DNA from: an uncultured Clostridia bacterium | GTDB taxonomy: Bacteria > Bacillota > Clostridia > Lachnospirales > UBA5962 | DNA length: 36,545 bases | NCBI GenBank assembly: GCA_946481295.1 | Contig: CAMLLW010000013.1 | Coordinates: 1 to 36,545 of the forward strand | Reading direction: 5' to 3' | Part shown: one piece after another, positions 24,464 through 32,702 of the stretch | How positions within the stretch are numbered: the first letter of the stretch is position 1 | Layout: each line of letters begins with the position of its first letter | Position numbers and translations under genes: made by a program | Notes under the pieces: generated by a model | Told to the model about the DNA's origin: nothing | The model's database searches: none | Seen by the model: the letters and a program-made list of their open reading frames with translations, nothing else

Positions 24464-25075
24464 TCAGCTACTATAATCTTCCATTCTTCTTATTAATTCA
24501 TCCATTCCAGAAACTTTTATACCTTTTCTTAATCTTTCTTGTTCTTCTTCTGGAAAATGTAATATTGGTATATCTGTTATTTCTTTTACATTACTTCCAT
24601 CTATATGTTCATCATAAAAAATAGTTATATAACCATCTTTTTCTCCTATTATATAATTTTCAGGTATATATGTTTTAATAACTTTTCTTAATATAACTTC
24701 ATTTTCTAAGAAAGTTACTACATACCAAGAAGATAAAACTGATTTTAAATCTTCTCTTGTTTTACCTATCATAAAATCTGGTGCATATTCTTCTCTTTTT
24801 TTTATAAAATTAAAATTTTTATCTACATATTCATATATAATTTTCGTATTTTCTTTTATTCTAACTTCAATATTATTTTCTTCATTAATGTTTTCTTTAA
24901 ATTCTATATTTTCATTTTCTATATAATTATTTAAATTATTTTTTGTGCCACTTACTTTTACAATCATATCTTTTATATTAATAGGTGGAGCCATTAACTT
25001 ATAACCAATATAAGATGTTATAGCCCCTACAGTTAAACAAATAAAAAAAATGTATAAACTCTTTATAATTTTCAT
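24464..25075 (-). CDS. BofC C-terminal-domain-like membrane protein
   Basis: A 203-residue protein with one N-terminal membrane segment (about 5-28). The C-terminal half resembles the BofC C-terminal domain: 'EEYAPDFMIGKTREDLKSVLSSW', 'VILRKVI', 'YIIGEKDGYITIFY' and the ending 'EEEQERLRKGIKVSGMDELIRRMEDY'. In Bacillus BofC is a forespore-made regulator that restrains SpoIVB signalling for sigma-K activation; clostridial homologues are often shorter or differ in the N-terminal domain, as here. A link to sporulation is therefore inference from family. It follows murI by 76 bases, with no terminator seen. AGGAGG stands eleven bases before the ATG. Confidence 0.7.
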   Translation of the reverse strand: MKIIKSLYIFFICLTVGAITSYIGYKLMAPPINIKDMIVKVSGTKNNLNNYIENENIEFKENINEENNIEVRIKENTKIIYEYVDKNFNFIKKREEYAPDFMIGKTREDLKSVLSSWYVVTFLENEVILRKVIKTYIPENYIIGEKDGYITIFYDEHIDGSNVKEITDIPILHFPEEEQERLRKGIKVSGMDELIRRMEDYSS

Positions 25076-25151
25076 TATTAAAGAACCCTCCTAATATGTA
25101 AATTGTGTACCAATTAGGGGTATGTTATACATTATTTTTACAGATGTAATT

Positions 25152-25955
25152 TTAATATTGTTCTATATCTATTTTTTGTGATTTAAAATTTTTATTTAAA
25201 ATATTTTCACATATTTTATCAAATTTATCAGTATTTCCGCTAACATAAAACTCATGTTTTTCTTCTAAATTATTATTTAAATATTCTTTTTTTGTAAAAT
25301 AATTTTTTATATCCATAGCAATTGCTTCTGCCGGATTTACAATTTGTAAATTAGGGCAAACTTTTATGATACTATTTTTTAATATTGGATAATGTGTACA
25401 TCCTAATAATAATGTATCTATATTTTTTTCTAGTAATTCTTTTAAATATATTTCACAAGTTAAATTTGCTACTTCATTATCGTACCATCCTTCTTCTATA
25501 ATAGGTACAAATAAAGGGCATGTCTTAGAATATACTTCTATACTAGGATCTATACTTAAAATCTTTTCTTCATATTTTTTGCTATTAATAGTTGCCTCTG
25601 TAGCTATAACACCTATTTTATTGTTTTTTGTTACATCTACACAAAGTTTTGAAGCTGATGTAATTATTTCTATAATTGGAATATTAAATTTTTCTTTAAG
25701 AGTATTGTAGCTTACAGCACATATGCTATTACAAGCAATTATAATTGCATCAACATTTTTTGATAGCAAAAAATTTACAATTTGAATGCTGTATTTATCT
25801 ATAGTATTTTTATTTTTATTCCCATATGGGGCTCTTGCAGTATCTCCAAAATAAATTATTTTTTCTTGAGGTAATTTTTTCATAATTTCTTTTACTACAG
25901 TTAAGCCACCTACTCCTGAGTCAAAAATTCCTATAGTATTATTTTTGTATTGCAT
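25152..25955 (-). CDS. murI: Glutamate racemase
   Basis: A 267-residue cytosolic enzyme that makes D-glutamate for peptidoglycan. It has the N-terminal 'IGIFDSGVGGLTV', 'FGDTARAPYG', and both catalytic cysteines: Cys75 in ACNS and Cys186 in GCTH. The first cysteine motif reads ACNS where ACNT is commonest. The Shine-Dalgarno is weak (GGG six bases from the ATG, or AAGG further away). It follows ddl by 26 bases, so both are probably one unit acting in cell-wall precursor supply. Confidence 0.95.
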   Translation of the reverse strand: MQYKNNTIGIFDSGVGGLTVVKEIMKKLPQEKIIYFGDTARAPYGNKNKNTIDKYSIQIVNFLLSKNVDAIIIACNSICAVSYNTLKEKFNIPIIEIITSASKLCVDVTKNNKIGVIATEATINSKKYEEKILSIDPSIEVYSKTCPLFVPIIEEGWYDNEVANLTCEIYLKELLEKNIDTLLLGCTHYPILKNSIIKVCPNLQIVNPAEAIAMDIKNYFTKKEYLNNNLEEKHEFYVSGNTDKFDKICENILNKNFKSQKIDIEQY

Positions 25956-25981
25956 TTAATCCCAACCTTTTTTATGCTTAC

Positions 25982-27046
25982 TTACTTATCATATGCTATT
26001 TTTATTAATCTATCTATAACTTCAGAAATATCTATACCTTCATATCCTAGTAACATAGGATACATACTTATTTCTGTAAATCCAGGCATTGTATTTATTT
26101 CATTAAAAATAACTTCATTTTTATCTAAATCTAAGAAAAAATCTACTCTTGATAATCCTTTACAACCTAAAGCTTTATAAATTTTTAATGCTTGTTCTCT
26201 TATATTTTCTTCTATTTCTTTAGATATTTGTGCAGGAACTATTGTCTTAGATTCTGGATTATTATATTTTGCATCAAAATCATAAAAAATATCCGCTGCT
26301 TTTATTTCACCTACTCTAGATACTATTGTATCTTTGTCACCTGTTCCTAAAACAGCACATTCTAATTCTCTCATATTTATGCATTTTTCTACTACTATTT
26401 TATTATCTTCTTTTAATGCTATTTGAACGTTTTCTTTAAATTCTTGTTTATTTTCACATCTAGATATTCCTACAGATGAACCACCTCTAGCAGGTTTTAT
26501 AAAACAAGGATATCCTACTTTATATCTAATTTTTTTACAAACTTCATCTATTTCTTCTAAATCATTTTCTGTAAATGTTAAATATGGTGCTTGTTTAACA
26601 CCACTTATATTTTTTACAATTACTTTTGTAATAGATTTATCCATACATATAGCAGAACTTAATAAACTACAACCTACATAAGGTATATTGCAAATTTCTA
26701 ACATTCCTTGAATAGTTCCATCTTCGCCATTTTTCCCATGTAAAACAGGGAATATAACATCTATTGGTATATAGCTTATTTTATCTCCTACTATTCTTAT
26801 AAGAGATTTTTTATTTCTATCACAACTAAGTGATACATTAGTTCCAAATTTACCCCAATTAAAATTTTTGATATTATCTAAACTACCATCATATAAGAAC
26901 CATTTTCCTTGTTTATCTATATAAATTGGTATAATATTATATTTTTCTTTAGACATATTAAATAAGATTGTCATCGCTGATTTCTTAGATACATCATGTT
27001 CAGAAGAAAAACCACCAAAAATAACACCTACATTCAACTTCTCCAT
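25982..27046 (-). CDS. ddl: D-alanine--D-alanine ligase
   Basis: A 354-residue ATP-grasp enzyme that joins two D-alanines for the peptidoglycan stem. Motifs: 'GGFSSEHDVS' (11-20), 'LHGKNGEDGTIQG' (102-114), 'CFIKPARGGSSVGIS' (181-195) and the C-terminal 'NEINTMPGFTEISMYP'. In the omega loop, 'FYDFDAKY' keeps the final Tyr (261) that aligns with the Tyr favouring D-Ala over D-lactate, so a normal D-Ala-D-Ala product is expected; the preceding Tyr-to-Phe change ('YDF') is minor. AAGAGG precedes the ATG. First gene of the ddl-murI-bofC-like unit. The 225 bases upstream hold only several TATAAT-like boxes. Confidence 0.96.
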   Translation of the reverse strand: MEKLNVGVIFGGFSSEHDVSKKSAMTILFNMSKEKYNIIPIYIDKQGKWFLYDGSLDNIKNFNWGKFGTNVSLSCDRNKKSLIRIVGDKISYIPIDVIFPVLHGKNGEDGTIQGMLEICNIPYVGCSLLSSAICMDKSITKVIVKNISGVKQAPYLTFTENDLEEIDEVCKKIRYKVGYPCFIKPARGGSSVGISRCENKQEFKENVQIALKEDNKIVVEKCINMRELECAVLGTGDKDTIVSRVGEIKAADIFYDFDAKYNNPESKTIVPAQISKEIEENIREQALKIYKALGCKGLSRVDFFLDLDKNEVIFNEINTMPGFTEISMYPMLLGYEGIDISEVIDRLIKIAYDK

Positions 27047-27221
27047 ACTTTACCTCTTTCCTTAAATTATTAACCCTCATTATAAATTATATGCTAAATT
27101 AACATTAACTGTATACTTTATTTTAATTAAAAGTAAAGAAGCTATAACATATTATGTAAATCGCTGTTAATTTATTTTCGTTATAATATCAAATATACAA
27201 AATTATATCAACTAATATATA

Positions 27222-27257
27222 AAAAATCTCTTCCAAAAACATTTAGAAGAGATTTTT
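27222..27257. terminator. Terminator between the stalk-domain gene and ddl
   Basis: AAAAATCTCTTC (27222-27233) and GAAGAGATTTTT (27246-27257) form a perfect 12-bp stem with a 12-base loop. T-runs occur on both strands; it ends the minus-strand gene that stops at 27272. Confidence 0.9.
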
Positions 27258-27271
27258 ATATTAAGAAGATT

Positions 27272-28273
27272 TTAATCTAAACCATAAGAATTATAAGTAG
27301 CAGTTTTTGTTTGTTCGTCCCAGTCAACTTTAATATCAAGAGCTTCTGCTAAATTTCGAAAAGGAATAAATACCCTATCATTTTTTATTTCTGCATTAAC
27401 TCTATATCCATCTTTAGATAACATTGGAACATTAACACCATTTATTTTCATCATACTATCATTTATTTTCATTTGTATAATTCTACTTCCAGCATCTACT
27501 GTAACTGTACTTGTTTCTGCATCCCATTTAACACTATCTTCAGGTAAACCTAATGCATATGATACATATCTTAAGGGAACCATCATAGAATTATTTTTTT
27601 CTGATATATAAGGAGCTATATCTAATTTTTGTTCTGAATCATTTATTTTTATAATACTATCATCAAAAGACATTTGTACAGAATTATTAATATTAGGTTT
27701 ACTTTGATCGGCACCCGTTTCTACATTTATATATTTATCTCCAATTCCAGGTGTTTCAAAATAATCATTGTCATTTGTATTATTATCAATTAATCCCTTA
27801 TAATTATTTGCAATTCCAGGTCCCCAAATAACTACTTGATATCCACCTGATTCTGTATTAGATATAGGTGCTTTACCATCAACTTTAACATGTACATTAC
27901 TAAATTTTATTGTAGAAGGTTTTGTTGACTCTCTATCAATTTTAAATCCTATATGTGGACTACTACTTCTATGGCCATTTGCAGAAAGATTACTACTATT
28001 TTTTACATCTTTAATTTTTATATCTCCATTAGTTATTTCCCATTTGTATCCTGGCATAATAGCTATATCTGAAGAAACACCATCTGTAATTGATACATAT
28101 ATTTCTTGTCCATATTTTAAACTACCAGCTACACTTTCATTAATTTCAAAATCTCCCACATTTAAATATTGATAACCTGCTTTAACATTATTAATAGTAT
28201 CTTCTTTATTTATAATTTTATTATTTTTTATTTCTGAATAATCATTATTATTAAAATTATCTAATTGTAGCAT
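27272..28273 (-). CDS. Stalk-domain (copper amine oxidase N-like) protein without signal peptide
   Basis: A 333-residue protein. The N-terminal 170 residues hold a beta-rich domain of unknown kind ('YLNVGDFEINESVAGSLKYG' near 36). Residues about 200-333 are the Cu_amine_oxidN1 'stalk' domain: 'NNSMMVPLRYVSYALGLPED', 'VKWDAETSTVTVDAG', 'RVFIPFRNLAEALDIKVDW'. Despite the name, these domains of Firmicutes are extracellular adhesion or wall modules with no oxidase activity. The other three members here have, or presumably have, signal peptides, but this one starts MLQLDNFNNND with none, although its Shine-Dalgarno (CGAGGTGA) fits this start. It may be a 5'-truncated copy or use another export route. 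The 263-base upstream interval has no remnant of a signal peptide. Confidence 0.8.
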   Translation of the reverse strand: MLQLDNFNNNDYSEIKNNKIINKEDTINNVKAGYQYLNVGDFEINESVAGSLKYGQEIYVSITDGVSSDIAIMPGYKWEITNGDIKIKDVKNSSNLSANGHRSSSPHIGFKIDRESTKPSTIKFSNVHVKVDGKAPISNTESGGYQVVIWGPGIANNYKGLIDNNTNDNDYFETPGIGDKYINVETGADQSKPNINNSVQMSFDDSIIKINDSEQKLDIAPYISEKNNSMMVPLRYVSYALGLPEDSVKWDAETSTVTVDAGSRIIQMKINDSMMKINGVNVPMLSKDGYRVNAEIKNDRVFIPFRNLAEALDIKVDWDEQTKTATYNSYGLD

Positions 28274-28477
28274 ATTATCACCTCGTTACTAAACATTATT
28301 TATATTATATTTTATCATAATTTTTTAAATTAATAATTAATTATCGCTAGAAGAATATGCATTTAATATATTTTATAAAATATTTAATTTTATTTAAAGA
28401 TTATTTTATTATTATCTATTTATTAATTTTTAATATTATAAAATTTTTAAAATTTAAATATCATATTTATTATAATA

Positions 28478-28518
28478 AAAAAAGAAAGAGGAAACCATAA
28501 AATAGGTTTCCTTCTTTT
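28478..28518 (-). terminator. Terminator of the 292-residue stalk-domain gene
   Basis: GGAAACC (28490-28496) and GGTTTCC (28505-28511) form the core stem, extended by A/T pairs with a small bulge, and a T-rich tail follows on the minus strand. Confidence 0.85.
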
Positions 28519-28536
28519 ATATATTTAATTTTAAAC

Positions 28537-29415
28537 TTAATTATTTTTATAAATATTTTCTTTATCTTTAAACTCATTATATATATTTTGTCTATGTATT
28601 TCTTGTCTATCTTTATACTCGTTATATCTATTACTTTCTACACCTGTGTTTTCTCCGTATTTATCTTGAGTATATTGATGTTGGTCTCTCATACCATTTT
28701 TATAGTCATCTTCTAAAACTCTATATGAATCTTGTTTTTCATCATTATATCTATCTATATCAAAATCATATCCTGCTTTATTCTTTTGACTTATACTATC
28801 TCTCCAACTTTGAAAATCATCGTCACCATAGTGTTTAATTTCAACAATAGGATCTTTTATATCTGGATTTGTATCATCATCTGATATTTTATTATTAGTA
28901 CTAATGTAAGTAGCTGTTGCAGTATCTGCATTCCAATCTACTTTTACATCTAATGCTTCTCCCAATGCTCTAAATGGCACAAATACTCTATTTTCTTTAA
29001 CTTCTATATTTGTTTTTAATCCATCTTTACTTAGCATTGGCACATCATTACCATTTATTTTCATAATATTATCATTAGTTTTCATTTCAACTATTCTTCC
29101 ATTTGCATTTACTGTAACTGTACTTGTTTTTGGATCCCATTTTACACTATCTTCAGATAAACCTAATGCATATGATATATATCTTAATGGTACCATAATT
29201 GAATTACTTGCTTTTGACACATATGGTGCTACTTCTAATGTTTGGTCATTTCCGTTTACCTTCATTATTTTGCTACCAGATGATATTTCTACAGAACTTT
29301 TATTTGTAGATGTATTTAAATTATTTTCAATATTAGTTGCAGCATTTACATTAAACCTAGGAATAACAAAAATAGACATTACTCCAGCTAATAAAATAGC
29401 AATATTCTTCTTCAT
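28537..29415 (-). CDS. Secreted stalk-domain (copper amine oxidase N-like) protein
   Basis: A 292-residue protein with a signal peptide (MKKN, hydrophobic 5-18, cleavage probably after VNA near 25). Residues about 45-170 are one stalk domain: 'NSIMVPLRYISYALGLSED', 'VKWDPKTSTVTVNANG', 'RVFVPFRALGEALDVKVDWNADTATATY'. The C-terminal 110 residues are very polar (Tyr, Asp, Lys, Arg, Glu, Asn), rich in 'YNEYKDR'-like segments that may form helices. No catalytic function is visible; a wall-attached or spore-surface role would be guesswork. Shine-Dalgarno GAGGGTGA precedes the ATG. An imperfect hairpin lies 40-70 bases upstream (29457-29484). Confidence 0.88.
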   Translation of the reverse strand: MKKNIAILLAGVMSIFVIPRFNVNAATNIENNLNTSTNKSSVEISSGSKIMKVNGNDQTLEVAPYVSKASNSIMVPLRYISYALGLSEDSVKWDPKTSTVTVNANGRIVEMKTNDNIMKINGNDVPMLSKDGLKTNIEVKENRVFVPFRALGEALDVKVDWNADTATATYISTNNKISDDDTNPDIKDPIVEIKHYGDDDFQSWRDSISQKNKAGYDFDIDRYNDEKQDSYRVLEDDYKNGMRDQHQYTQDKYGENTGVESNRYNEYKDRQEIHRQNIYNEFKDKENIYKNN

Positions 29416-29456
29416 ATTAATATTTCACCCTCATATCTTATAATATTACTTATACT

Positions 29457-29484
29457 AAGTAGTTCTTATATAATAAGTCTACTT
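29457..29484 (-). other. Imperfect hairpin in the leader of the stalk-domain gene
   Basis: AAGTAG (29457-29462) and CTACTT (29479-29484), with CTTAT/ATAAG pairing inside, can fold to a long imperfect stem 42-69 bases before the start codon at 29415. There is no T-run that would make a clear terminator. The rest of the 284-base interval is AT-rich with nothing recognisable except the spoIIR terminator. Confidence 0.35.
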
Positions 29485-29663
29485 TTTTAATTAATAAGAA
29501 ATAATATATATGTAACTATTTGTAAATATAATGAGTAATATATATACAAAAAATAATCAATAATTAAGCACAAAAAGTAAAATCTAAATTAATTTAATAT
29601 TTAATAAAAATTCTTTTATTTATTTAGTAGACTTCTTTTATATCGTACTTATTATATCATATT

Positions 29664-29704
29664 AAAAAAAAAATAAAAGTCCTTAAAATAAAGAATCTTT
29701 TATT
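29664..29704 (-). terminator. Terminator of spoIIR
   Basis: On the minus strand AAAAG and CTTTT with inner TTC/GGA (one bulge, one wobble pair) form a stem, followed by ten T (29673-29664). It overlaps the spoIIR stop codon. Confidence 0.7.
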
Positions 29705-30386
29705 TTGCTTTATCATATATAATTTTGTTTTTTTGTTGTAACTCTTGCCACCATTCAACTATTTTAAACTTAACATTTATGATTTCATTGTCTTCATTTG
29801 ATATTAACTCAAATTCTTCTGAAGATAATGAATCTTTTAATTTTTCTTTCATATCTTCAGAAATTTCACCTTTTGTTATATTTACAAAACATAGTGGAGG
29901 AAACATTATACACCACCAATTTAATCCTTCTGCTTGTCCAATTTTTATTTCTAAAGCTGTATATTCTCCTGCAGGTAATTTTATATTACCATACTGTACA
30001 GTTGGAAAATTAACTTTTTCTATTGTAGCTGAAACATCATAATTAAATCCTTCTGATATTATTACACTTTTAGCTGTTTCTTCTATATTATATAAGTTAT
30101 CATTTAAAAATTTTTTTGTTTCATTTATATCTTTTAAATTTTCTAAAATAGGTGCATATTCTTCTAAAACTTTATTTCTAACTTTTAACTTTAGATTTTG
30201 ATCTATATTACTATCACTATTAGCTATTATATGTAGTCTTACAAGTTCAGAAGATATATTTTGTTGAATATTATTTGAATATGCCTTACTATAAAATCCA
30301 AATATTAATGTAATAAAAGTTCCTAAAAATAATGATAACAATAATATATATTTATCTTGTTTATACCAATTTATTATACTCTTCAT
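29700..30386 (-). CDS. spoIIR: Stage II sporulation protein R (SpoIIR)
   Basis: A 228-residue forespore-secreted signal protein that activates SpoIIGA, which cleaves pro-sigma-E in the mother cell. A membrane/signal segment (about 13-33) is followed by the family signatures 'LVRLHIIANSDSNIDQNLKL', 'RNKVLEEYAPIL', 'LPAGEYTALEIKIG' and 'NWWCIMFPPLCFVN'. The length is typical. Its ribosome binding site AGGGGG, eight bases before the ATG, is inside the 3' arm of a perfect 15-bp inverted repeat (see 30392-30451), and a sigma-F-like promoter overlaps the 5' arm. It lies 81 bases downstream of the gerA operon in the same direction, and no U-tailed terminator separates them. In Bacillus it is under sigma-F. 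Confidence 0.95.
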   Translation of the reverse strand: MKSIINWYKQDKYILLLSLFLGTFITLIFGFYSKAYSNNIQQNISSELVRLHIIANSDSNIDQNLKLKVRNKVLEEYAPILENLKDINETKKFLNDNLYNIEETAKSVIISEGFNYDVSATIEKVNFPTVQYGNIKLPAGEYTALEIKIGQAEGLNWWCIMFPPLCFVNITKGEISEDMKEKLKDSLSSEEFELISNEDNEIINVKFKIVEWWQELQQKNKIIYDKAK

Positions 30387-30391
30387 TAACG

Positions 30392-30451
30392 TAACCCCCT
30401 AAAATTTAATTAAATTATTATAATTTAATGTTTTCCAATTTTAGGGGGTTA
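30392..30451 (-). promoter_or_regulatory. Hairpin burying the spoIIR ribosome binding site
   Basis: TAACCCCCTAAAATT (minus, 30451-30437) and AATTTTAGGGGGTTA (30406-30392) form a perfect 15-bp stem with a 30-base loop. A second perfect 9-bp hairpin with a 3-base loop (30409-30417 with 30421-30429) sits in the loop. The 3' arm includes the spoIIR Shine-Dalgarno AGGGGG. No T-run follows, so this is not an intrinsic terminator. In transcripts reading through from gerA, the ribosome binding site would be paired. Confidence 0.88.
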
Positions 30452-30456
30452 TATTC
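30427..30456 (-). promoter_or_regulatory. Sigma-F-like promoter of spoIIR
   Basis: On the minus strand GAATA (30456-30452) is followed after exactly 15 bases by GGAAAACATT (30436-30427). The Bacillus sigma-F pattern, from memory, is GYATA, 15 bases, GGnnAnAHTR. The match is near but imperfect (one -35 base, two -10 bases). The start predicted near 30420 is within the loop of the hairpin. Confidence 0.45.
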
Positions 30457-30467
30457 AAGTTTTTAAT

Positions 30468-31604
30468 CTAATAAACTGACCCAATATTACGTATATTTAC
30501 ATTAACATTAGGTACAATTTGCATATTATTGTAATAATAATTCCAGTTATCTTTTATTTCTAGATATAAATCATAATTTTGTTTTTCTATTGTCTTTAGA
30601 AAATTAAAAATATCAACATTATATTCACTTTGTAATTTTCTAAAAGTAGTATTTATTTCAGATTTTACTATTTTGCTATATAGATTTTCTAATTTATTTA
30701 AATTATTTTGATTATATAAATTTTTTGATCCTAATGCATAATTTTTTATACTACCAGATATATCAATATCTATATTTGCTACTAAAATATCATTATCAAG
30801 TTTTTTAAAATTCATTTTCTTTTTATGACTTTCTACTAATAAAGTTGTATCGATATTATCTAATTTAGTTATAAGTTCTGTATTTTTAGCATTGTCATTT
30901 ACCCATACATAACCTCTAGTATCTTTATTGTCAAGCCAACCTAATAACCTATAATCTTTTATTATTGCAGAACCACCTAATCTTAAATCCTTATCTTCTA
31001 AAGATACTTTAGGTATTATAGTTGTATTATTTAATTGTGTATCTTCTAGTACACTATCTAAGTCCTTTTTAAACGTAACTCCAGAGTTATTTTCTCTATT
31101 TTGATAAAAATTAGATAAAAATAAACCTGCCATTGGCTCACCTTTTATTTTTGCATCTAAAATTTTTTCTATATTTTTATCTGTAGCTAATATTAATAAT
31201 TTATTACTTATTTCTGAATTTCTTTGAAATCCATCTAATGTTTCTGATAACATTTTAGGATCTTTTAAAATTTTTTCTCCTAAAATTGCAACTTTAGTAT
31301 GACCTAAATACTGCCTTTTACTTGAATACATATCTATTCGATTTAATGCTAATGAAACTGTTTTTCCATTTCCAATTTTAGAATAACTCATTTTATCTGA
31401 AGATTTATTTTCTAAAGAATCTACACTAGGTTCTATTGTAACTACTTCTAATTCATCTAAACTATCTTTATCCATAGCTTTATCTATACCTATAGCAACA
31501 ACAAAAGCTCTATCTTCTATTTCTACTTTATCCCAACATCCTGTAAAAATTAAAGCACTACTTACAAGCATACATTTTAAACATAAAATATTAATTTTCT
31601 TCAT
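30468..31604 (-). CDS. gerAC: Spore germination lipoprotein GerAC
   Basis: A 378-residue Ger(x)C-family protein, the C subunit of a GerA-type germinant receptor. A lipoprotein signal with lipobox Cys23 (IFTGC followed by WDK) anchors it to the outer face of the inner spore membrane. Signatures: 'DRAFVVAIGIDKA' near 33 and 'RQYLGHTKVAILGEK' near 102. The start overlaps the gerAB end by 14 bases, with AGGTG in front, so translation is coupled. Last gene of the gerAA-AB-AC operon; spoIIR follows. Confidence 0.95.
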   Translation of the reverse strand: MKKINILCLKCMLVSSALIFTGCWDKVEIEDRAFVVAIGIDKAMDKDSLDELEVVTIEPSVDSLENKSSDKMSYSKIGNGKTVSLALNRIDMYSSKRQYLGHTKVAILGEKILKDPKMLSETLDGFQRNSEISNKLLILATDKNIEKILDAKIKGEPMAGLFLSNFYQNRENNSGVTFKKDLDSVLEDTQLNNTTIIPKVSLEDKDLRLGGSAIIKDYRLLGWLDNKDTRGYVWVNDNAKNTELITKLDNIDTTLLVESHKKKMNFKKLDNDILVANIDIDISGSIKNYALGSKNLYNQNNLNKLENLYSKIVKSEINTTFRKLQSEYNVDIFNFLKTIEKQNYDLYLEIKDNWNYYYNNMQIVPNVNVNIRNIGSVY

Positions 31605-32697
31605 ATTTTACACCTAACCTCCTTAGTTTAGCTATAATAAGTAAAACTATAGGAATAACTATCATATAAGTAACTCCAAAAGTAACAAACATCAAATTTA
31701 TAAAATCATAAACTTGATTAATATCGCTAGGTACAAATAACATTAAAAAACATAATATTATAAATATTATTATATAGTAAGAATGCTTTCCTTTTTTTAT
31801 TATGGACTTAGCTAATAAAGAAGAAAAAAATAAACCTGCGTTAACTATAGCAAAAACTGATATAATCCAAAAACTCATAATTAAAGCTTCTTGTCTTTCT
31901 AAAAAAGAACCTGGAATATTTATAGTATCTGTCATAGATATAATAGGCCACATTTGTAATTTAGTCTCAGCATATCCAAATCTACATATTGTTATAATAG
32001 TCATAGCTGTCATAAAAATTCCTGTAAATAAAATTGAATAAATAATATTTTTTTTTATTTTCTTCTTATTATTTGTATATGGAATAGCTAACATAACAAG
32101 TTCTATGCCATTAAAAGAGGCTAATGTAAAAAATGTACCTTTTAATAAACTTTCTGGTGGAGTTTTTAATATAGGCATAATATTTGTAAAATCAACTCCT
32201 GCTGCAGCTATTACAAAAACTATTATAAGAGGAACAAAAACAACAAAAATTAAAATTTCTGCTAATCTACCTCTAGTTTCATAACCTTTTGCTGCAGCAT
32301 ACCCAGATACTAATAATATAATTAAACACACCACTCCAAAAGGAGTATTATATAGCATAGTTTGTTTTACTACTTCAGAAAAAAATCTAAGCTCTAAACA
32401 TGTTCCTAAAATAAGTTTTATTATAAATCCTAATGATATAATAATTGCTACTGGTTTAGATATTATTATAGAAGTAAATTCTAAAAAATCTTTATTTGGA
32501 AACATTGTTGCTAGAGAAGTCATTATATAAATAAGAATTAATGCTAAAATAGTAGCTAATAAAACAAGTATCCATCCATCTTGGTTTGCATATTGAGTGA
32601 CGCGTCTTGGCAAAACAATTACACCTGTTCCAAATATATCTAAAATTAAAAGTGCTTGTAACTGTCTTATAGAAATTTTATTATTATAAGAAAACAT
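31591..32697 (-). CDS. gerAB: Spore germination permease GerAB
   Basis: A 368-residue integral membrane protein with about ten membrane segments, of the GerAB (APC superfamily) group that binds the germinant, usually an amino acid. Starts 'MFSYNNKISIRQLQALLILDIFGTGVIVLPRRV', a signature of the family. The gap to gerAA is five bases, and its Shine-Dalgarno AGGGAG lies in the last gerAA codons. Germinant specificity cannot be read from the sequence. Confidence 0.95.
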   Translation of the reverse strand: MFSYNNKISIRQLQALLILDIFGTGVIVLPRRVTQYANQDGWILVLLATILALILIYIMTSLATMFPNKDFLEFTSIIISKPVAIIISLGFIIKLILGTCLELRFFSEVVKQTMLYNTPFGVVCLIILLVSGYAAAKGYETRGRLAEILIFVVFVPLIIVFVIAAAGVDFTNIMPILKTPPESLLKGTFFTLASFNGIELVMLAIPYTNNKKKIKKNIIYSILFTGIFMTAMTIITICRFGYAETKLQMWPIISMTDTINIPGSFLERQEALIMSFWIISVFAIVNAGLFFSSLLAKSIIKKGKHSYYIIIFIILCFLMLFVPSDINQVYDFINLMFVTFGVTYMIVIPIVLLIIAKLRRLGVKYEEN

Positions 32698-32702
32698 TTA
32701 AT

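Noticed and set aside
25081-25087. CATATTA sigma-G-like -10 upstream of the BofC-like gene
   Set aside because: There is no GnATR box at 17-18 bases, and the transcription start would lie in the ribosome binding site.
25982-27046. Ddl as a D-Ala-D-Lac (vancomycin-resistance type) ligase
   Set aside because: The Tyr that aligns with the D-Ala-specifying residue in the omega loop ('DAKY') is present, and no vanH, vanX or vanRS gene is nearby.
30392-30451. The spoIIR inverted repeat as an intrinsic terminator of the gerA operon
   Set aside because: The 3' arm ends in GGGGGTTACG without a run of T on the minus strand, and the loop is 30 bases long.
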